A stretch of 64,000 nucleotides of DNA from Caryophanales bacterium UBA2289. Lineage in GTDB: Bacteria > Bacillota_I > Bacilli_A > Izemoplasmatales > Hujiaoplasmataceae. The stretch lies in contig DDWJ01000038.1 of assembly GCA_002345505.1 (NCBI GenBank), positions 1 through 64,000 of the forward strand. Reading direction: 5' to 3'. The notes beneath the pieces are model-generated. The model was not told the origin of the DNA and made no database searches. It was given only the letters and a program-made list of their open reading frames with translations. Within the stretch, counting starts at the first letter, position 1. The number at the start of each line of letters is the position of its first letter. Below, in pieces: positions 52,749 through 61,852 of the stretch. Both the position numbers and the translations under genes were made by a program.

Positions 52749-53710
52749 TGGCTAAAATAGTAGAGTGTGTGCCTAATTTTTCTGAAGGTAGAGACAAGGC
52801 AAAGATTGAAAGAATAGTTTCTGTTTTCAATAATTTAGAAAACGTTAAAATGATAAATTATGAAGCTGATGCAGATTATAACCGTACTGTTGTAACTTTG
52901 ATTGGCGAACCATATTCAGTAATCGAAGCAATTATGAATATGGTCGAAGTATGTTTAAAAGAAATAGATTTAAATAATCATACTGGTGAACATGCAAGAA
53001 TGGGTGCAATTGACGTAATTCCTTTTATTCCCATATCAGAAGTTACTATGAAAGAGTGTGTTGAATACGCAAATATAACTGCAGAAAAGATATCTAGCAA
53101 ATATGATATTCCATGTTTTACTTACGCTGAAGCAGCTAAAGAAGAGAAAAGAATTTTATTGCCTAATATTCGCAAAGGCGAGTTTGAAGGCATGAAAGAA
53201 AAGATCAAATTACCTGAATGGTATCCTGATTATGGTAAGCCAGAGATCCATCCAACGTTTGGTGTAATTGGTGTTGGTGCTAGAGACTTTTTAATTGCTT
53301 ATAATATCGATATTTTGACAACTGATGAGAAGAAAACAGGTAATTTCGCAAAGGCGATTAGAGCATCAAGCGGAGGCTTCCAATATGTCCAAGCCGGACC
53401 GGTTTACTTAGAGAATAAAGGCCATACTCAGGTCACAATGAACATTTTAAATTTTAAGAAAAATCCTATCTACAGAATTTTTGAGACCGTTAAGATGGAA
53501 GCTAAGCGTTATTCTATGGAAGTACCTAGCGCAGAAATCGTTGGCTTGATTCCAAAGGAAGCTTTGGTTAAGTCTTTGAAGTACTATTGTGATGTTTATA
53601 ACGAAGAATTACCGGATGATATCAGTTTGGATGATGTTGTAAAACTGAGCGAGAAATATTTAAAATTAAGAGACTTCACAAAAGATAAAATCATTGAATA
53701 TTTTTTATAA
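52748..53710 (+). CDS. ftcD: Glutamate formimidoyltransferase
   Basis: A 320-residue formiminotransferase that moves the formimino group of formiminoglutamate to tetrahydrofolate. It has VECVPNFSEGRD at the start, the catalytic His region NHTGEHARMGAIDVIPFIP near 77, and FGVIGVGARDFLIAYNI near 175. It holds only the transferase domain; the cyclodeaminase is the separate fchA gene downstream, unlike the fused mammalian enzyme. ATG 52748 lies 6 nt after GGAGG; ATG 52745 would be too close. Confidence 0.94.
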   Translation: MAKIVECVPNFSEGRDKAKIERIVSVFNNLENVKMINYEADADYNRTVVTLIGEPYSVIEAIMNMVEVCLKEIDLNNHTGEHARMGAIDVIPFIPISEVTMKECVEYANITAEKISSKYDIPCFTYAEAAKEEKRILLPNIRKGEFEGMKEKIKLPEWYPDYGKPEIHPTFGVIGVGARDFLIAYNIDILTTDEKKTGNFAKAIRASSGGFQYVQAGPVYLENKGHTQVTMNILNFKKNPIYRIFETVKMEAKRYSMEVPSAEIVGLIPKEALVKSLKYYCDVYNEELPDDISLDDVVKLSEKYLKLRDFTKDKIIEYFL

Positions 53711-53722
53711 AAGGAAGATTAT

Positions 53723-54976
53723 ATGAGTCAACTATTAATTCATAATATCAAAACTCTATATTCAAATAATAACTTAACTCCTGTTAAGGGAAAACTTATG
53801 CAAGACATAAGTTCTATTGACAATGCTTATATTTTAATCGAAGATGAGATTATAAAAAATATCGGTTCTGGAGATTATCAACATTTGCTAAATCAACATA
53901 CGGAAATATTCGATGCTTTAAACACTATAGCTATCCCAGGGTTAGTGGATAGCCATACACATTTAGTTTTTGGTGGTTCGCGTGAGCATGAATTTTCAAA
54001 AAAGATTGCTGGTATTGATTACCTCGAGATTTTAAAAAGTGGTGGAGGGATTTTAAGTACAGTTAAACAAACAAAAGAAGCTAGTTTTGAAGAACTGTAT
54101 AATCAAGCTAAGAAGTCTTTAGATATAATGCTAAGTTTTGGTGTGACAACCATAGAAGCAAAATCTGGATATGGTTTAGAACTTGAAACTGAAATCAAAT
54201 CTTTAAGAGTCTTAAAGAAACTTAAAGAGAATCATCCAATCGATATTCATATTACATATTTAGGAGCTCACGCATTACCAAGCGAATATAAAACAAAAAG
54301 AGATGAGTTCATTGAAAAAATTCTTAAAGATTTAGAAGTTATTAAGAATGAAGATCTAGCTGAATATGCCGATGTCTTTTGCGAGACTGGTGTGTTTACT
54401 GCAAGTGAAACAAAAAAAATCCTCTCAAAAGCAAAAGACCTAGGGTTTAAACTTAGAGTTCATACAGATGAGATTGATTCAATTGGCGGAACTAAAGTAG
54501 CTTTAGATCTAGAAGCTAAGACTGTCGATCATTTAATGGCAATAACTGATGAGGATATTCTAAAAATCGCTAAAACAAATACTATTGCGAATCTTTTACC
54601 ATCGACATCTTTCTTCTTAAATAAGGAATTCGCTCCAGCTAGAAAGCTAATTGATGCTGGGGCAGCAGTTAGTGTTTCAAGTGATTACAATCCAGGTAGT
54701 ACACCATCAGAAAACTATCAATTGACGCTTCAGATATCAGGTAATAAATTAAGAATGTTACCACAAGAAGTTTTGACTGCAGCAACAATAAATCCTGCTT
54801 TTAGTCTGGATTTAGAAGATAAGGTTGGCAGTTTACAAGTTGGTAAGAATGCTGATATACTATTATTAGATTGTAAAAATCTAGACTATTTCATATATCA
54901 TTATGGAATTAATCATACCAAATTTGTTTTTAAAAATGGAAAACTAGTGTTTAAACAACAACGAGAGCTAATATAA
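53723..54976 (+). CDS. hutI: Imidazolonepropionase
   Basis: A 417-residue amidohydrolase that opens imidazolone propionate to formiminoglutamate. It has metal-binding DSHTHLVFGGSREHEF near 76, SGGGILSTVKQT near 107, HAL near 190, HTDEIDS near 248, and SSDYNPGSTP near 323 with the catalytic Asp. It lies 12 bp after ftcD with AAAAGGAAG. Confidence 0.95.
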   Translation: MSQLLIHNIKTLYSNNNLTPVKGKLMQDISSIDNAYILIEDEIIKNIGSGDYQHLLNQHTEIFDALNTIAIPGLVDSHTHLVFGGSREHEFSKKIAGIDYLEILKSGGGILSTVKQTKEASFEELYNQAKKSLDIMLSFGVTTIEAKSGYGLELETEIKSLRVLKKLKENHPIDIHITYLGAHALPSEYKTKRDEFIEKILKDLEVIKNEDLAEYADVFCETGVFTASETKKILSKAKDLGFKLRVHTDEIDSIGGTKVALDLEAKTVDHLMAITDEDILKIAKTNTIANLLPSTSFFLNKEFAPARKLIDAGAAVSVSSDYNPGSTPSENYQLTLQISGNKLRMLPQEVLTAATINPAFSLDLEDKVGSLQVGKNADILLLDCKNLDYFIYHYGINHTKFVFKNGKLVFKQQRELI

Positions 54977-54992
54977 TAAAGGAGTGCTTAAA

Positions 54993-55634
54993 ATGAAATT
55001 AGTAGAAATGAAGGTAAATGCGTTTTTAGATGAATTAGCTTCGAAGTCACCAGCCCCTGGAGGCGGAAGTGTTAGTGCTTTAGCCGGAGCTAATGGTTGT
55101 AGTCTAATTCTTATGGTTGGTAATCTTTCCATCGGCAAAAAGAAGTTCAAAGCTTTAAGTGAAGATGTTCAAAACGATTATATGAATAACTTAGAGGTTT
55201 TCAAGTCCGCTAAAGAAGAGTTTACTGATCTTATTGACAAAGATACGGAAGCTTTTAAAGCGCTTATGGAAGCTTTTCAATTGCCTAAAGAATCACCTGA
55301 AGAAATTATTAGTCGTCAAAACGAAATTGATAAAGCTACTTTAGGTTGTATTAAAGTACCTTTAAAAGTTTCCGCTTTAGGTCTTAAATGTTTAAGAACA
55401 GTGGAATCATTAATTGCTAATTCAAATAAGAATACAATATCTGATCAAGGTGTTAGTGTTTTAATGTTTTACTCAACTGTGTTAGGTGCAGCAATGAATG
55501 TCTTAATAAACTTACCTGGATTAACCGATGAAAATTTGCAAAAAGAGTTTAAAAAGACAATTGATGATATAATAAAAGAGACAGAAGAACTAAAGGACAA
55601 ATTAATAGAGGAAGTAATGTACTTATTAAAGTAA
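54993..55634 (+). CDS. fchA: Formiminotetrahydrofolate cyclodeaminase
   Basis: A 213-residue helical protein of the cyclodeaminase/cyclohydrolase family, with the folate-binding [18 protein letters not shown] near 20. It releases ammonia from 5-formimino-THF to give methenyl-THF, which completes recovery of the histidine C2 carbon. ATG 54993 is 8 nt after AAGGAG; TTG 54984 overlaps that site. Confidence 0.9.
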   Translation: MKLVEMKVNAFLDELASKSPAPGGGSVSALAGANGCSLILMVGNLSIGKKKFKALSEDVQNDYMNNLEVFKSAKEEFTDLIDKDTEAFKALMEAFQLPKESPEEIISRQNEIDKATLGCIKVPLKVSALGLKCLRTVESLIANSNKNTISDQGVSVLMFYSTVLGAAMNVLINLPGLTDENLQKEFKKTIDDIIKETEELKDKLIEEVMYLLK

Positions 55635-55653
55635 TATATATGAGGAGGGTTTT

Positions 55654-56298
55654 ATGAAAATATTTGCGGATACAGCGATTATTAAAGAAATTGAAGAGGT
55701 ATCAAAATGGGGGATTATTTCGGGCGTAACAACAAATCCTTCACTAATAGCAAAATCAGGAATATCACTCGAAGAAGCAATCAAGAAAATTGTTGGTTTA
55801 GTTGATGGACCAATCAGTGCTGAAGTAGCTGAGGCAGATGCTGAATCAATGGTTGAAGAAGCAAAGATTTATGCAGCTATGCATAAAAACATCGTCGTAA
55901 AAATACCGATGACAATTGAAGGGGTAAAAGCAGTTAAAATCTTAAGTTCAATGGGAATAAAAACTAATGTAACCTTAGTTTTTTCTGTTTCTCAAGCTCT
56001 TATGGCGGCTACTGCAGGGGCAACTTATGTATCTCCTTTCTTAGGTAGGCTTGATGACTTATTGAAACAAGATGATGCTGGGTTCAATCTTTTAAAAGAT
56101 ATTAAAGAGATGTTTAGAACCTATAATTTTAAAACACAAATTATTGCAGCTTCAATAAGACATCTTAACCATGTCAATCAAAGTATAAAGTCTGGTGCTG
56201 ATATAGCAACTATTCCTTATAGCGTATTAAAAGAAATGGTTAAACATGAGTTAACAGACAAAGGCTTGCAAATCTTTAGAGAGGCGGCCAAAAAATAA
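55654..56298 (+). CDS. Transaldolase / fructose-6-phosphate aldolase-like protein
   Basis: A 214-residue short transaldolase of the TalC/FSA type. It has [28 protein letters not shown] near 25, the Schiff-base Lys in NIVVKIPMT near 85 and [11 protein letters not shown] near 126. It would transfer dihydroxyacetone units or cleave fructose-6-phosphate. It sits 19 bp after fchA in the hut operon, where it has no role in histidine breakdown itself; it may link amino-acid growth to pentose synthesis. GAGGAGG precedes ATG 55654. Confidence 0.88.
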   Translation: MKIFADTAIIKEIEEVSKWGIISGVTTNPSLIAKSGISLEEAIKKIVGLVDGPISAEVAEADAESMVEEAKIYAAMHKNIVVKIPMTIEGVKAVKILSSMGIKTNVTLVFSVSQALMAATAGATYVSPFLGRLDDLLKQDDAGFNLLKDIKEMFRTYNFKTQIIAASIRHLNHVNQSIKSGADIATIPYSVLKEMVKHELTDKGLQIFREAAKK

Positions 56299-56302
56299 TA
56301 TT

Positions 56303-56749
56303 ATGATGAATGATGAGATTCGTAGTTTAGCTACTCAAGCATTTAATCAAACTTGGGATTACATTGAAAAAGAAAATCGTACTGTTGAAGAAACTCTAAA
56401 GATGATAGATTTAACTTTTAAGTCAAAATACTATTGGTCACTAGTTGGAAATCATGTTCACTTCATTAGAAGTAACTGGCAAGTTTCAAGAGTGTTTGCT
56501 GAAGCAAATCTTCTCGAAGCATGCTTATATTATGCTAAAAGAGTTTTAGATGATACAATTAAACTCAATCTTCAAGATTTTGATCTATTCTTTGCCTATG
56601 AAGCTAACGTAAGAGCATATCATTTACTGAAAGATTTTACGCATAGAGATTTAATGTTAAAGAAAGCCAAAGCAGCTATTGCAAATATCGAAAAAGATAC
56701 CGATAAGAAGTATTGCATGCTTGAGTTAGAAAAGATTTTAAAACTATAA
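56303..56749 (+). CDS. Unknown helical protein at the end of the hut operon
   Basis: A 148-residue, all-helical soluble protein (FNQTWDYIEKENRTVEETL; LLEACLYYAKRVLD) that resembles conserved hypothetical proteins of Firmicutes. It lies 4 bp after the aldolase gene and before a strong terminator, so it is part of the hut transcript. It has aromatic- and His-rich patches (WSLVGNHVHFIRSNW) but no known motif. Function unknown. Confidence 0.65.
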   Translation: MMNDEIRSLATQAFNQTWDYIEKENRTVEETLKMIDLTFKSKYYWSLVGNHVHFIRSNWQVSRVFAEANLLEACLYYAKRVLDDTIKLNLQDFDLFFAYEANVRAYHLLKDFTHRDLMLKKAKAAIANIEKDTDKKYCMLELEKILKL

Positions 56750-56756
56750 AATAAGG

Positions 56757-56782
56757 GTCAGCCTATCAAGGCTGACTTTTTT
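56757..56782 (+). terminator. Terminator after the hut operon
   Basis: A perfect 8-bp stem GTCAGCCT and AGGCTGAC with loop ATCA, then TTTTTT. Confidence 0.95.
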
Positions 56783-56811
56783 GTTTTTTGTGTGATGTCG
56801 GTACAAAAAAA

Positions 56812-56842
56812 TTGACAACTGACACATTGTCATATACAATGT
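56812..56842 (+). promoter_or_regulatory. Promoter with two overlapping palindromes (TetR operator)
   Basis: TTGACA (56812-56817), 17 bp, TACAAT (56835-56840): a near-consensus promoter. TGACAA (56813-56818) and TTGTCA (56827-56832) form one palindrome. ACATTG (56824-56829) and CAATGT (56837-56842) form a second one over the -10. The next gene is a TetR repressor, so autoregulation through these sites is likely. Confidence 0.75.
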
Positions 56843-56859
56843 TAACGAGGTGAAGATTT

Positions 56860-57483
56860 ATGCCAAGTTCAACATTTATTAACTTATCAAAAGAAAAACA
56901 AGATAAAATCATTGAGTGTGCTTTAAAAGAATTCTCAGAATTTCCTTTTTCCGAAGTTTCGATAAATCAGATTATAAAAAATGCAGAAATTTCAAGAGGG
57001 AGTTTTTACACATATTTCGCGGATAAATACGATTTACTGATGTATTTATTATCGCTTTATAAAGAGAAGATTATTTCGAAAACGCTTTTTGATAATGATG
57101 TTCAAAAAGGTTGTTTAAAACAACTTATATTGACTGTTCATGAACAAATCTTTATTGTCTTCAGTGAAGAAAAGAATAAAAAGTTCTTATTTAATGTCAT
57201 TAGCTATTTTCAAAGTCATATCGATGAAGAATTTAAAGGTGATCGAGATCAATTACCATTCTTGGGCGATTGCCAGATGCTGTTAAATTTTCTTGATTTA
57301 AAGCAATTTAAATTTACCGATAAAGATAGAATAAATAAGACTATCGATATTGCCTTTGCGATTTTGAAACACACATTATTTTTAGCTACAACCCAAAAAT
57401 TGAGTTATGAAGAATCAAAAATTTTATTAAATGAATACCTAGATATTTTACAACATGGGTATATGGAGGAAGAAAATGCTTAA
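56860..57483 (+). CDS. TetR-family repressor
   Basis: A 207-residue regulator. The N-terminal helix-turn-helix (KIIECALKEFSEFPFSEVSI, then AEISRGSFYTYFADKYDLL) is a standard TetR domain; the remaining 150 helical residues form the ligand and dimer part. It overlaps the ABC exporter gene by 8 nt. Such pairs usually control export of a toxic compound that is itself the inducer. GAGGTG precedes ATG 56860. Confidence 0.9.
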   Translation: MPSSTFINLSKEKQDKIIECALKEFSEFPFSEVSINQIIKNAEISRGSFYTYFADKYDLLMYLLSLYKEKIISKTLFDNDVQKGCLKQLILTVHEQIFIVFSEEKNKKFLFNVISYFQSHIDEEFKGDRDQLPFLGDCQMLLNFLDLKQFKFTDKDRINKTIDIAFAILKHTLFLATTQKLSYEESKILLNEYLDILQHGYMEEENA

Positions 57484-59695
57484 ATTACAAAACATTTCCA
57501 AAACATATGTTATTGAAGAATTCAGTCAAAACGCTCTAGATGACATAAGTGTAGAATTCAGAAAAGCCGAATTCGTTACTGTTTTAGGGCCATCAGGTTG
57601 TGGTAAGACCACAATGCTAAATGTTATTGGCGGTTTAGATCACGCTGATAAGGGTGATTTAATCATCAATGATAAATCAACCAAGAACTTTTCTGATCAA
57701 GAATGGGATATGTATAGAAACAATTCTATCGGCTTTATATTCCAATCGCATAATTTGATTTCGCATTTAAGCGTTTTACAAAATGTTGAGATGGGATTAT
57801 CTTTAAGTGGAGTTTCCCAAGCTGAAGCTAAAAATAGAGCGATAGCAGTATTAGATCGAGTAGGTTTAAAAGATCATATCCACAAAAGACCAAATCAACT
57901 TTCTGGCGGTCAAAGTCAAAGAGTAGCTATCGCTAGAGCTTTAGCTAATAATCCTGATGTTATTTTGGCTGACGAACCAACTGGTTCATTAGATTCGGAA
58001 ACATCAATTCAAATTCTTGATTTAATTAAAGAAATTGCCAAAGACAAACTGGTAATCATGGTTACACATGACTCAGAAATGGCATATAGATACGCAAATA
58101 GAGTTATTAAGTTAAAAGATGGTAGAATAATCGACGATTCAAACCCAATATCAAAAGAATTGAATGATGGTTCTAGGTTAGATTTAAAGAAGACAGCAAT
58201 GTCATTCAAAATGGCTTTAATCTCTTCAATTAACAATATTAGAACTAAATTAGGAAGAACCTTATTAACTGCTTTTGCAGGAAGCATCGGTATTATTGGA
58301 ATCGCTTTGATTTTATCTTTGTCAAATGGACTAGATAAAGAAATCCAAAAATTCGAAAGTGAAACTCTTTCTGGATATCCAATCTCAATTAGCGAATCTA
58401 GAATAGATTTTGAAAAAATCAGAGAATCGACAGAAGAAAATCTCGAAGAATTCCCAGATCAAGACTTTGCTACTATGTATGACGAAAATCGTTTCCAAAG
58501 TTTCTTAACGCCAAACAACATTACTGATGACTATATCCAATATGTTGAAGATTATGTTGCCGGTGAAGGACAACTTACCTTGAGCGGCGTTAAATATCAA
58601 AGAAGAGTCAATATGGCTTTGCTTAAATATATGACAGTTCCTGGCATCGGTGATACTTACATACCTATATACCAAGAAACTATTGAAGAAAATGAAGACA
58701 TTAATCCTGGAGATGTGTTCGGAGTAAACTTTTCATTCTTTACATTATTACCAGAAGGTGATGTATTCACTAATAATTATGAGTTAATTTACGGGACAGA
58801 ACCAATTCAAGACTTTGAAAATGAAGACTTCGAAGTATATTTAGTTGTAAATGAATATAATCAAATCTTCAAATCAACTTTAAGAGTTTTAGGGTTTGAT
58901 ACAGAATCAGAAACTCAATTTAATTTTGAAGATATGATTGGTATTGAATTTAAGTTATTTATGGGTGAATATTACCCAATTACGTCAGATGTTTCTGATG
59001 CAATGACAATCAAGATTTCTGGTATTATTCGTTCAAAAGAAGGATCAAACGTTTCGCTTCTATTCAATGGTCTAGGTTATCCGGCAGAAGTAGCTAATCA
59101 TATTTATACAAGTTATCCTGATGAAGTTGGCGGAATTGATGCAATATCTCTTTACCCAATTGATTTTGAAAGTAAAGATTTAGTAAAAGAACATCTTGAT
59201 GCATATAATGTTGATAAGCTAGATGCTGATAAAATTGAATATGTTGACCAAGCAGCGACAATCACTTCAATGGTGGGTGGAGTTATTGATACTATTTCAA
59301 TTGTTCTAATCGCTTTTGCGGCAATATCATTAGTTGTTTCATCAATTATGATTGCAATTATCACTTATATTTCCGTAATTGAGAGAACAAAAGAAATCGG
59401 TGTTTTAAGAGCATTGGGTGCGAGAAAGAAAGATATCTCAAGAGTATTCAATTCAGAGAATTTAATTATCGGTTTTGCAGCTGGTGTTGTTGGGATAATT
59501 GTAAGTTATTTACTAATAATTCCAATCAATCTAATAATTGAAAATTTAGCCGATATGCCTAATGTTGCTAAGCTTTCACCACTTCATATAACAGCCTTAA
59601 TTTTAATCAGCGTTTTCTTAGCTTATGTAGCCGGCTTTATTCCTGCTAGAATGGCCTCAAAGAAAGACCCTGTAATCGCTTTAAGGACAGAGTAA
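57476..59695 (+). CDS. ABC exporter with fused ATPase and FtsX/MacB-type permease
   Basis: A 739-residue half-transporter. ATPase (1-225): Walker A GPSGCGKTT, LSGGQSQRVAIARAL, Walker B VILADEPTGS and H-loop VTHD. The permease has one helix near 260, a large extracellular domain of about 300 residues, and three C-terminal helices with SVIERTKEIGVLRALGARKKD between them. This is the MacB/FtsX plan with ATPase first. It works as a dimer, by mechanotransmission, on peptides, lipids or drugs outside the membrane. Controlled by the coupled TetR gene. ATG 57476 is 6 nt after GGAGG; the GTG-like earlier start (57455) lies inside tetR before that site. Confidence 0.9.
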   Translation: MLKLQNISKTYVIEEFSQNALDDISVEFRKAEFVTVLGPSGCGKTTMLNVIGGLDHADKGDLIINDKSTKNFSDQEWDMYRNNSIGFIFQSHNLISHLSVLQNVEMGLSLSGVSQAEAKNRAIAVLDRVGLKDHIHKRPNQLSGGQSQRVAIARALANNPDVILADEPTGSLDSETSIQILDLIKEIAKDKLVIMVTHDSEMAYRYANRVIKLKDGRIIDDSNPISKELNDGSRLDLKKTAMSFKMALISSINNIRTKLGRTLLTAFAGSIGIIGIALILSLSNGLDKEIQKFESETLSGYPISISESRIDFEKIRESTEENLEEFPDQDFATMYDENRFQSFLTPNNITDDYIQYVEDYVAGEGQLTLSGVKYQRRVNMALLKYMTVPGIGDTYIPIYQETIEENEDINPGDVFGVNFSFFTLLPEGDVFTNNYELIYGTEPIQDFENEDFEVYLVVNEYNQIFKSTLRVLGFDTESETQFNFEDMIGIEFKLFMGEYYPITSDVSDAMTIKISGIIRSKEGSNVSLLFNGLGYPAEVANHIYTSYPDEVGGIDAISLYPIDFESKDLVKEHLDAYNVDKLDADKIEYVDQAATITSMVGGVIDTISIVLIAFAAISLVVSSIMIAIITYISVIERTKEIGVLRALGARKKDISRVFNSENLIIGFAAGVVGIIVSYLLIIPINLIIENLADMPNVAKLSPLHITALILISVFLAYVAGFIPARMASKKDPVIALRTE

Positions 59696-59725
59696 AGTTT
59701 AATTAAATAATATACAAAAACAATC

Positions 59726-59775
59726 ATATATGGTATAATTGCTTAGATGATAAGCGATTTACCATATATTTTTTT
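59726..59775 (+). terminator. Long terminator hairpin that contains a promoter -10
   Basis: Outer stem ATATATGGTA (59726-59735) and TACCATATAT (59760-59769); inner stem AATTGCTTA (59737-59745) and TAAGCGATT (59751-59759); then seven Ts. The left arm also contains TGGTATAAT (59731-59739), a perfect extended -10 for the next gene. The ribosome site of that gene follows directly. Confidence 0.8.
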
Positions 59776-59791
59776 ATGGAGGTAATATTAT

Positions 59792-61015
59792 ATGGATTTA
59801 TTTAAGAAGTGCGACGATTTTACATTAGCAGAAGAATATAAGGAATTAGGTATTTATCCATATTTTCATGCTTTAGAAACAAAACAAGATATAGAAGTCT
59901 TCATGGAAGGCAAAAGAAGAATCATGATTGGTTCTAACAATTATCTTGGATTAACCGGTGATGAAAGAGTAATAGAAGCTGGAGTTAAAGCCTTGAAGGA
60001 ATTTGGTTCAGGAGTTTCGGGATCAAGATTTTTAAATGGTACCGTAACAACTCATATAGAGTTAGAAAAAGAATTAGCAGATTTCTTGAACAAAGAAGCT
60101 TGTGTAACTTTTTCAACTGGATTTCAATCTAATTTAGGAATCTTATCAGCTATAGCCGGAAGAAATGATCTTATATTCAGTGACCGTGAAAATCATGCGT
60201 CAATTTACGATGGAATTAGACTTTCTTATGCTGAAATGGTTAGATTTCATCATAACGATATGCAAGACTTAGAACTTAAACTTTCTAAATCAGATCCAAG
60301 CAAAGGAAAACTAATCGTTACAGACGGTGTTTTTTCAATGAGTGGAGATATCTGTAATTTACCAGAAATAGTTCGTCTTGCTAAGAAATATGATGCTAGA
60401 GTAATGGTTGACGATGCTCATGGTTTTGGAGTTTTAGGAAAACATGGTAGAGGAACAGCAGAGTACTTCGGATTAGAAGATGATGTTGATATCATAATGG
60501 GAACCTTCTCAAAATCTTTAGCTAGTTTAGGTGGTTATATGGCTGCTAGTAAAAAGGTTGTTGAATATGTTAAGCATAAGTCAAGACCATTCATTTTCTG
60601 TGCTGCAATTACCCCTGCAAATGCCGCAACGGCATTAGAAGCTTTAAGGATTTTAAAGAATGAACCAGAAAGACCTAAGGCATTATTAGATATCGCTAAA
60701 TACGTAAGAGCAGGTCTAAAAGCAAAAGGTTTAAACATTATAGAAAGTTCAATAGCTCCAATTATACCAATCTATACATATTCAATGTTAAGAACAATTA
60801 TCGCTTGTAAGATTCTTTATGAACGTGGTGTTTATGTAAACCCAGTATTACCACCAGCAACTCCAGAAGGAGAATGCTTAATCAGAACTTCTTATACTTC
60901 CACACATACACCAAAATTGATGGATGAAGCTATTGAAATAATTGCAGACGTATTAAATAATTTGCCTGAAGATGACGAAAGTTTAATGGCTTTACTACAT
61001 GAGAAACATGAGTAA
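59792..61015 (+). CDS. Alpha-oxoamine synthase, serine-palmitoyltransferase-like
   Basis: A 407-residue PLP enzyme that joins an amino acid and an acyl thioester with loss of CO2. The start (YKELGIYPYFHALET) and MIGSNNYLGLTGDERVIEA, then GSGVSGSRFLNGT, resemble bacterial serine palmitoyltransferase more than 2-amino-3-ketobutyrate CoA ligase. Active-site residues are visible: His135 (ENHAS), Asp207 and His210 (VDDAHGFG) and the PLP Lys241 (GTFSKSLASLGG). The next, coupled gene is a short-chain reductase, which fits reduction of 3-ketosphinganine. KBL or acyl-amine synthesis remain possible. GGAGG precedes ATG 59792. Confidence 0.8.
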   Translation: MDLFKKCDDFTLAEEYKELGIYPYFHALETKQDIEVFMEGKRRIMIGSNNYLGLTGDERVIEAGVKALKEFGSGVSGSRFLNGTVTTHIELEKELADFLNKEACVTFSTGFQSNLGILSAIAGRNDLIFSDRENHASIYDGIRLSYAEMVRFHHNDMQDLELKLSKSDPSKGKLIVTDGVFSMSGDICNLPEIVRLAKKYDARVMVDDAHGFGVLGKHGRGTAEYFGLEDDVDIIMGTFSKSLASLGGYMAASKKVVEYVKHKSRPFIFCAAITPANAATALEALRILKNEPERPKALLDIAKYVRAGLKAKGLNIIESSIAPIIPIYTYSMLRTIIACKILYERGVYVNPVLPPATPEGECLIRTSYTSTHTPKLMDEAIEIIADVLNNLPEDDESLMALLHEKHE

Positions 61016-61802
61016 AACAGTTGTTATTAGTGGTGCTTCGAGCGGTATCGGTTTTGCTACTGCTGAGTACTTGGATAGTCTTGGTTATAATGTCATAGGA
61101 CTTTCAAGGAAGTACCCTAGAAACGAATACAGTTTTAAGTACTTCTTATGTGACATAACTAAAGAAACGCAAATCGAAAAGTTTGTTGATTTCTTGAATA
61201 AAGAAATTGAAAGTGTGGATGTTCTTGTCAACTGCGCTGGTATGGGTGTATCAGGTGCAATAGAGTATTCGACGGAAGAAGAATTAAGAAAGATATTTGA
61301 CGTTAATGTTTTTGGACAATTTCTATTGACCAAAAATTTAATACCGTTACTAAGAAAATCTTCAGATGCAAAAATCATCAATATTGGATCAGTAGCTGGT
61401 GAACTTATAATTCCTTTTCAAACCTTTTACTCAATGACTAAAGCTGCTATGCATGCTTTTTCAGAAGGCTTAAGAAACGAACTTAAACCATTTAATATTC
61501 AAGTGACTTCAGTTCTTCCTGGAGATATAAAAACAGATTTTACTAAAAATCGTGAGATGCCAAAAGTCTTAGAAGACGACCTTTATAAGGATCGAATCAA
61601 AAAATCTTTAGCGCGTATGGCAAAAGATGAAGAAACGGGAATGCCGGCTTTATCTGTGAGTAAAGTGATATTAAAACTCATAAGGAAGAAAAGACTTCCT
61701 GTGGCCAAAACAGTAGGGTTTCAATACAAGCTTTTTATCTTTTTACAAAAAACATTTCCAAAGTCATTTGTTAACTGGATAATTAAAAAAATGTATGGAT
61801 AA
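61008..61802 (+). CDS. Short-chain dehydrogenase, possible 3-ketosphinganine reductase
   Basis: A 264-residue SDR. NADP-binding SGASSGIG near 9, NCAGMG near 79, catalytic Ser in NIGSVAG near 130 and YSMTK near 144 are all intact. A C-terminal basic, hydrophobic segment (FQYKLFIFLQKTFPKSFVNW) could touch the membrane, as in enzymes acting on lipids. The start overlaps the stop of the upstream synthase (ATGAGTAA), so the two are translated as a pair; ATG 60999 is an alternative. The paired role in sphingoid-base synthesis is inferred from context. Confidence 0.8.
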   Translation: MSKTVVISGASSGIGFATAEYLDSLGYNVIGLSRKYPRNEYSFKYFLCDITKETQIEKFVDFLNKEIESVDVLVNCAGMGVSGAIEYSTEEELRKIFDVNVFGQFLLTKNLIPLLRKSSDAKIINIGSVAGELIIPFQTFYSMTKAAMHAFSEGLRNELKPFNIQVTSVLPGDIKTDFTKNREMPKVLEDDLYKDRIKKSLARMAKDEETGMPALSVSKVILKLIRKKRLPVAKTVGFQYKLFIFLQKTFPKSFVNWIIKKMYG

Positions 61803-61819
61803 CCGTACATTTTTTCTTT
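61786..61819 (+). terminator. Terminator overlapping the end of the SDR gene
   Basis: A 13-bp stem (61786-61798 with 61803-61815, one G-T pair) with a 4-nt loop that contains most of the stop codon, followed by Ts. Confidence 0.85.
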
Positions 61820-61822
61820 TTA

Positions 61823-61831
61823 TGATATAAT
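61823..61831 (+). promoter_or_regulatory. Extended -10 promoter of the hydroxyacid dehydrogenase
   Basis: TGATATAAT, 22 bp before the gene start and directly after the terminator. Confidence 0.6.
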
Positions 61832-61852
61832 ATTTTGTGAGGTGAGCATATT

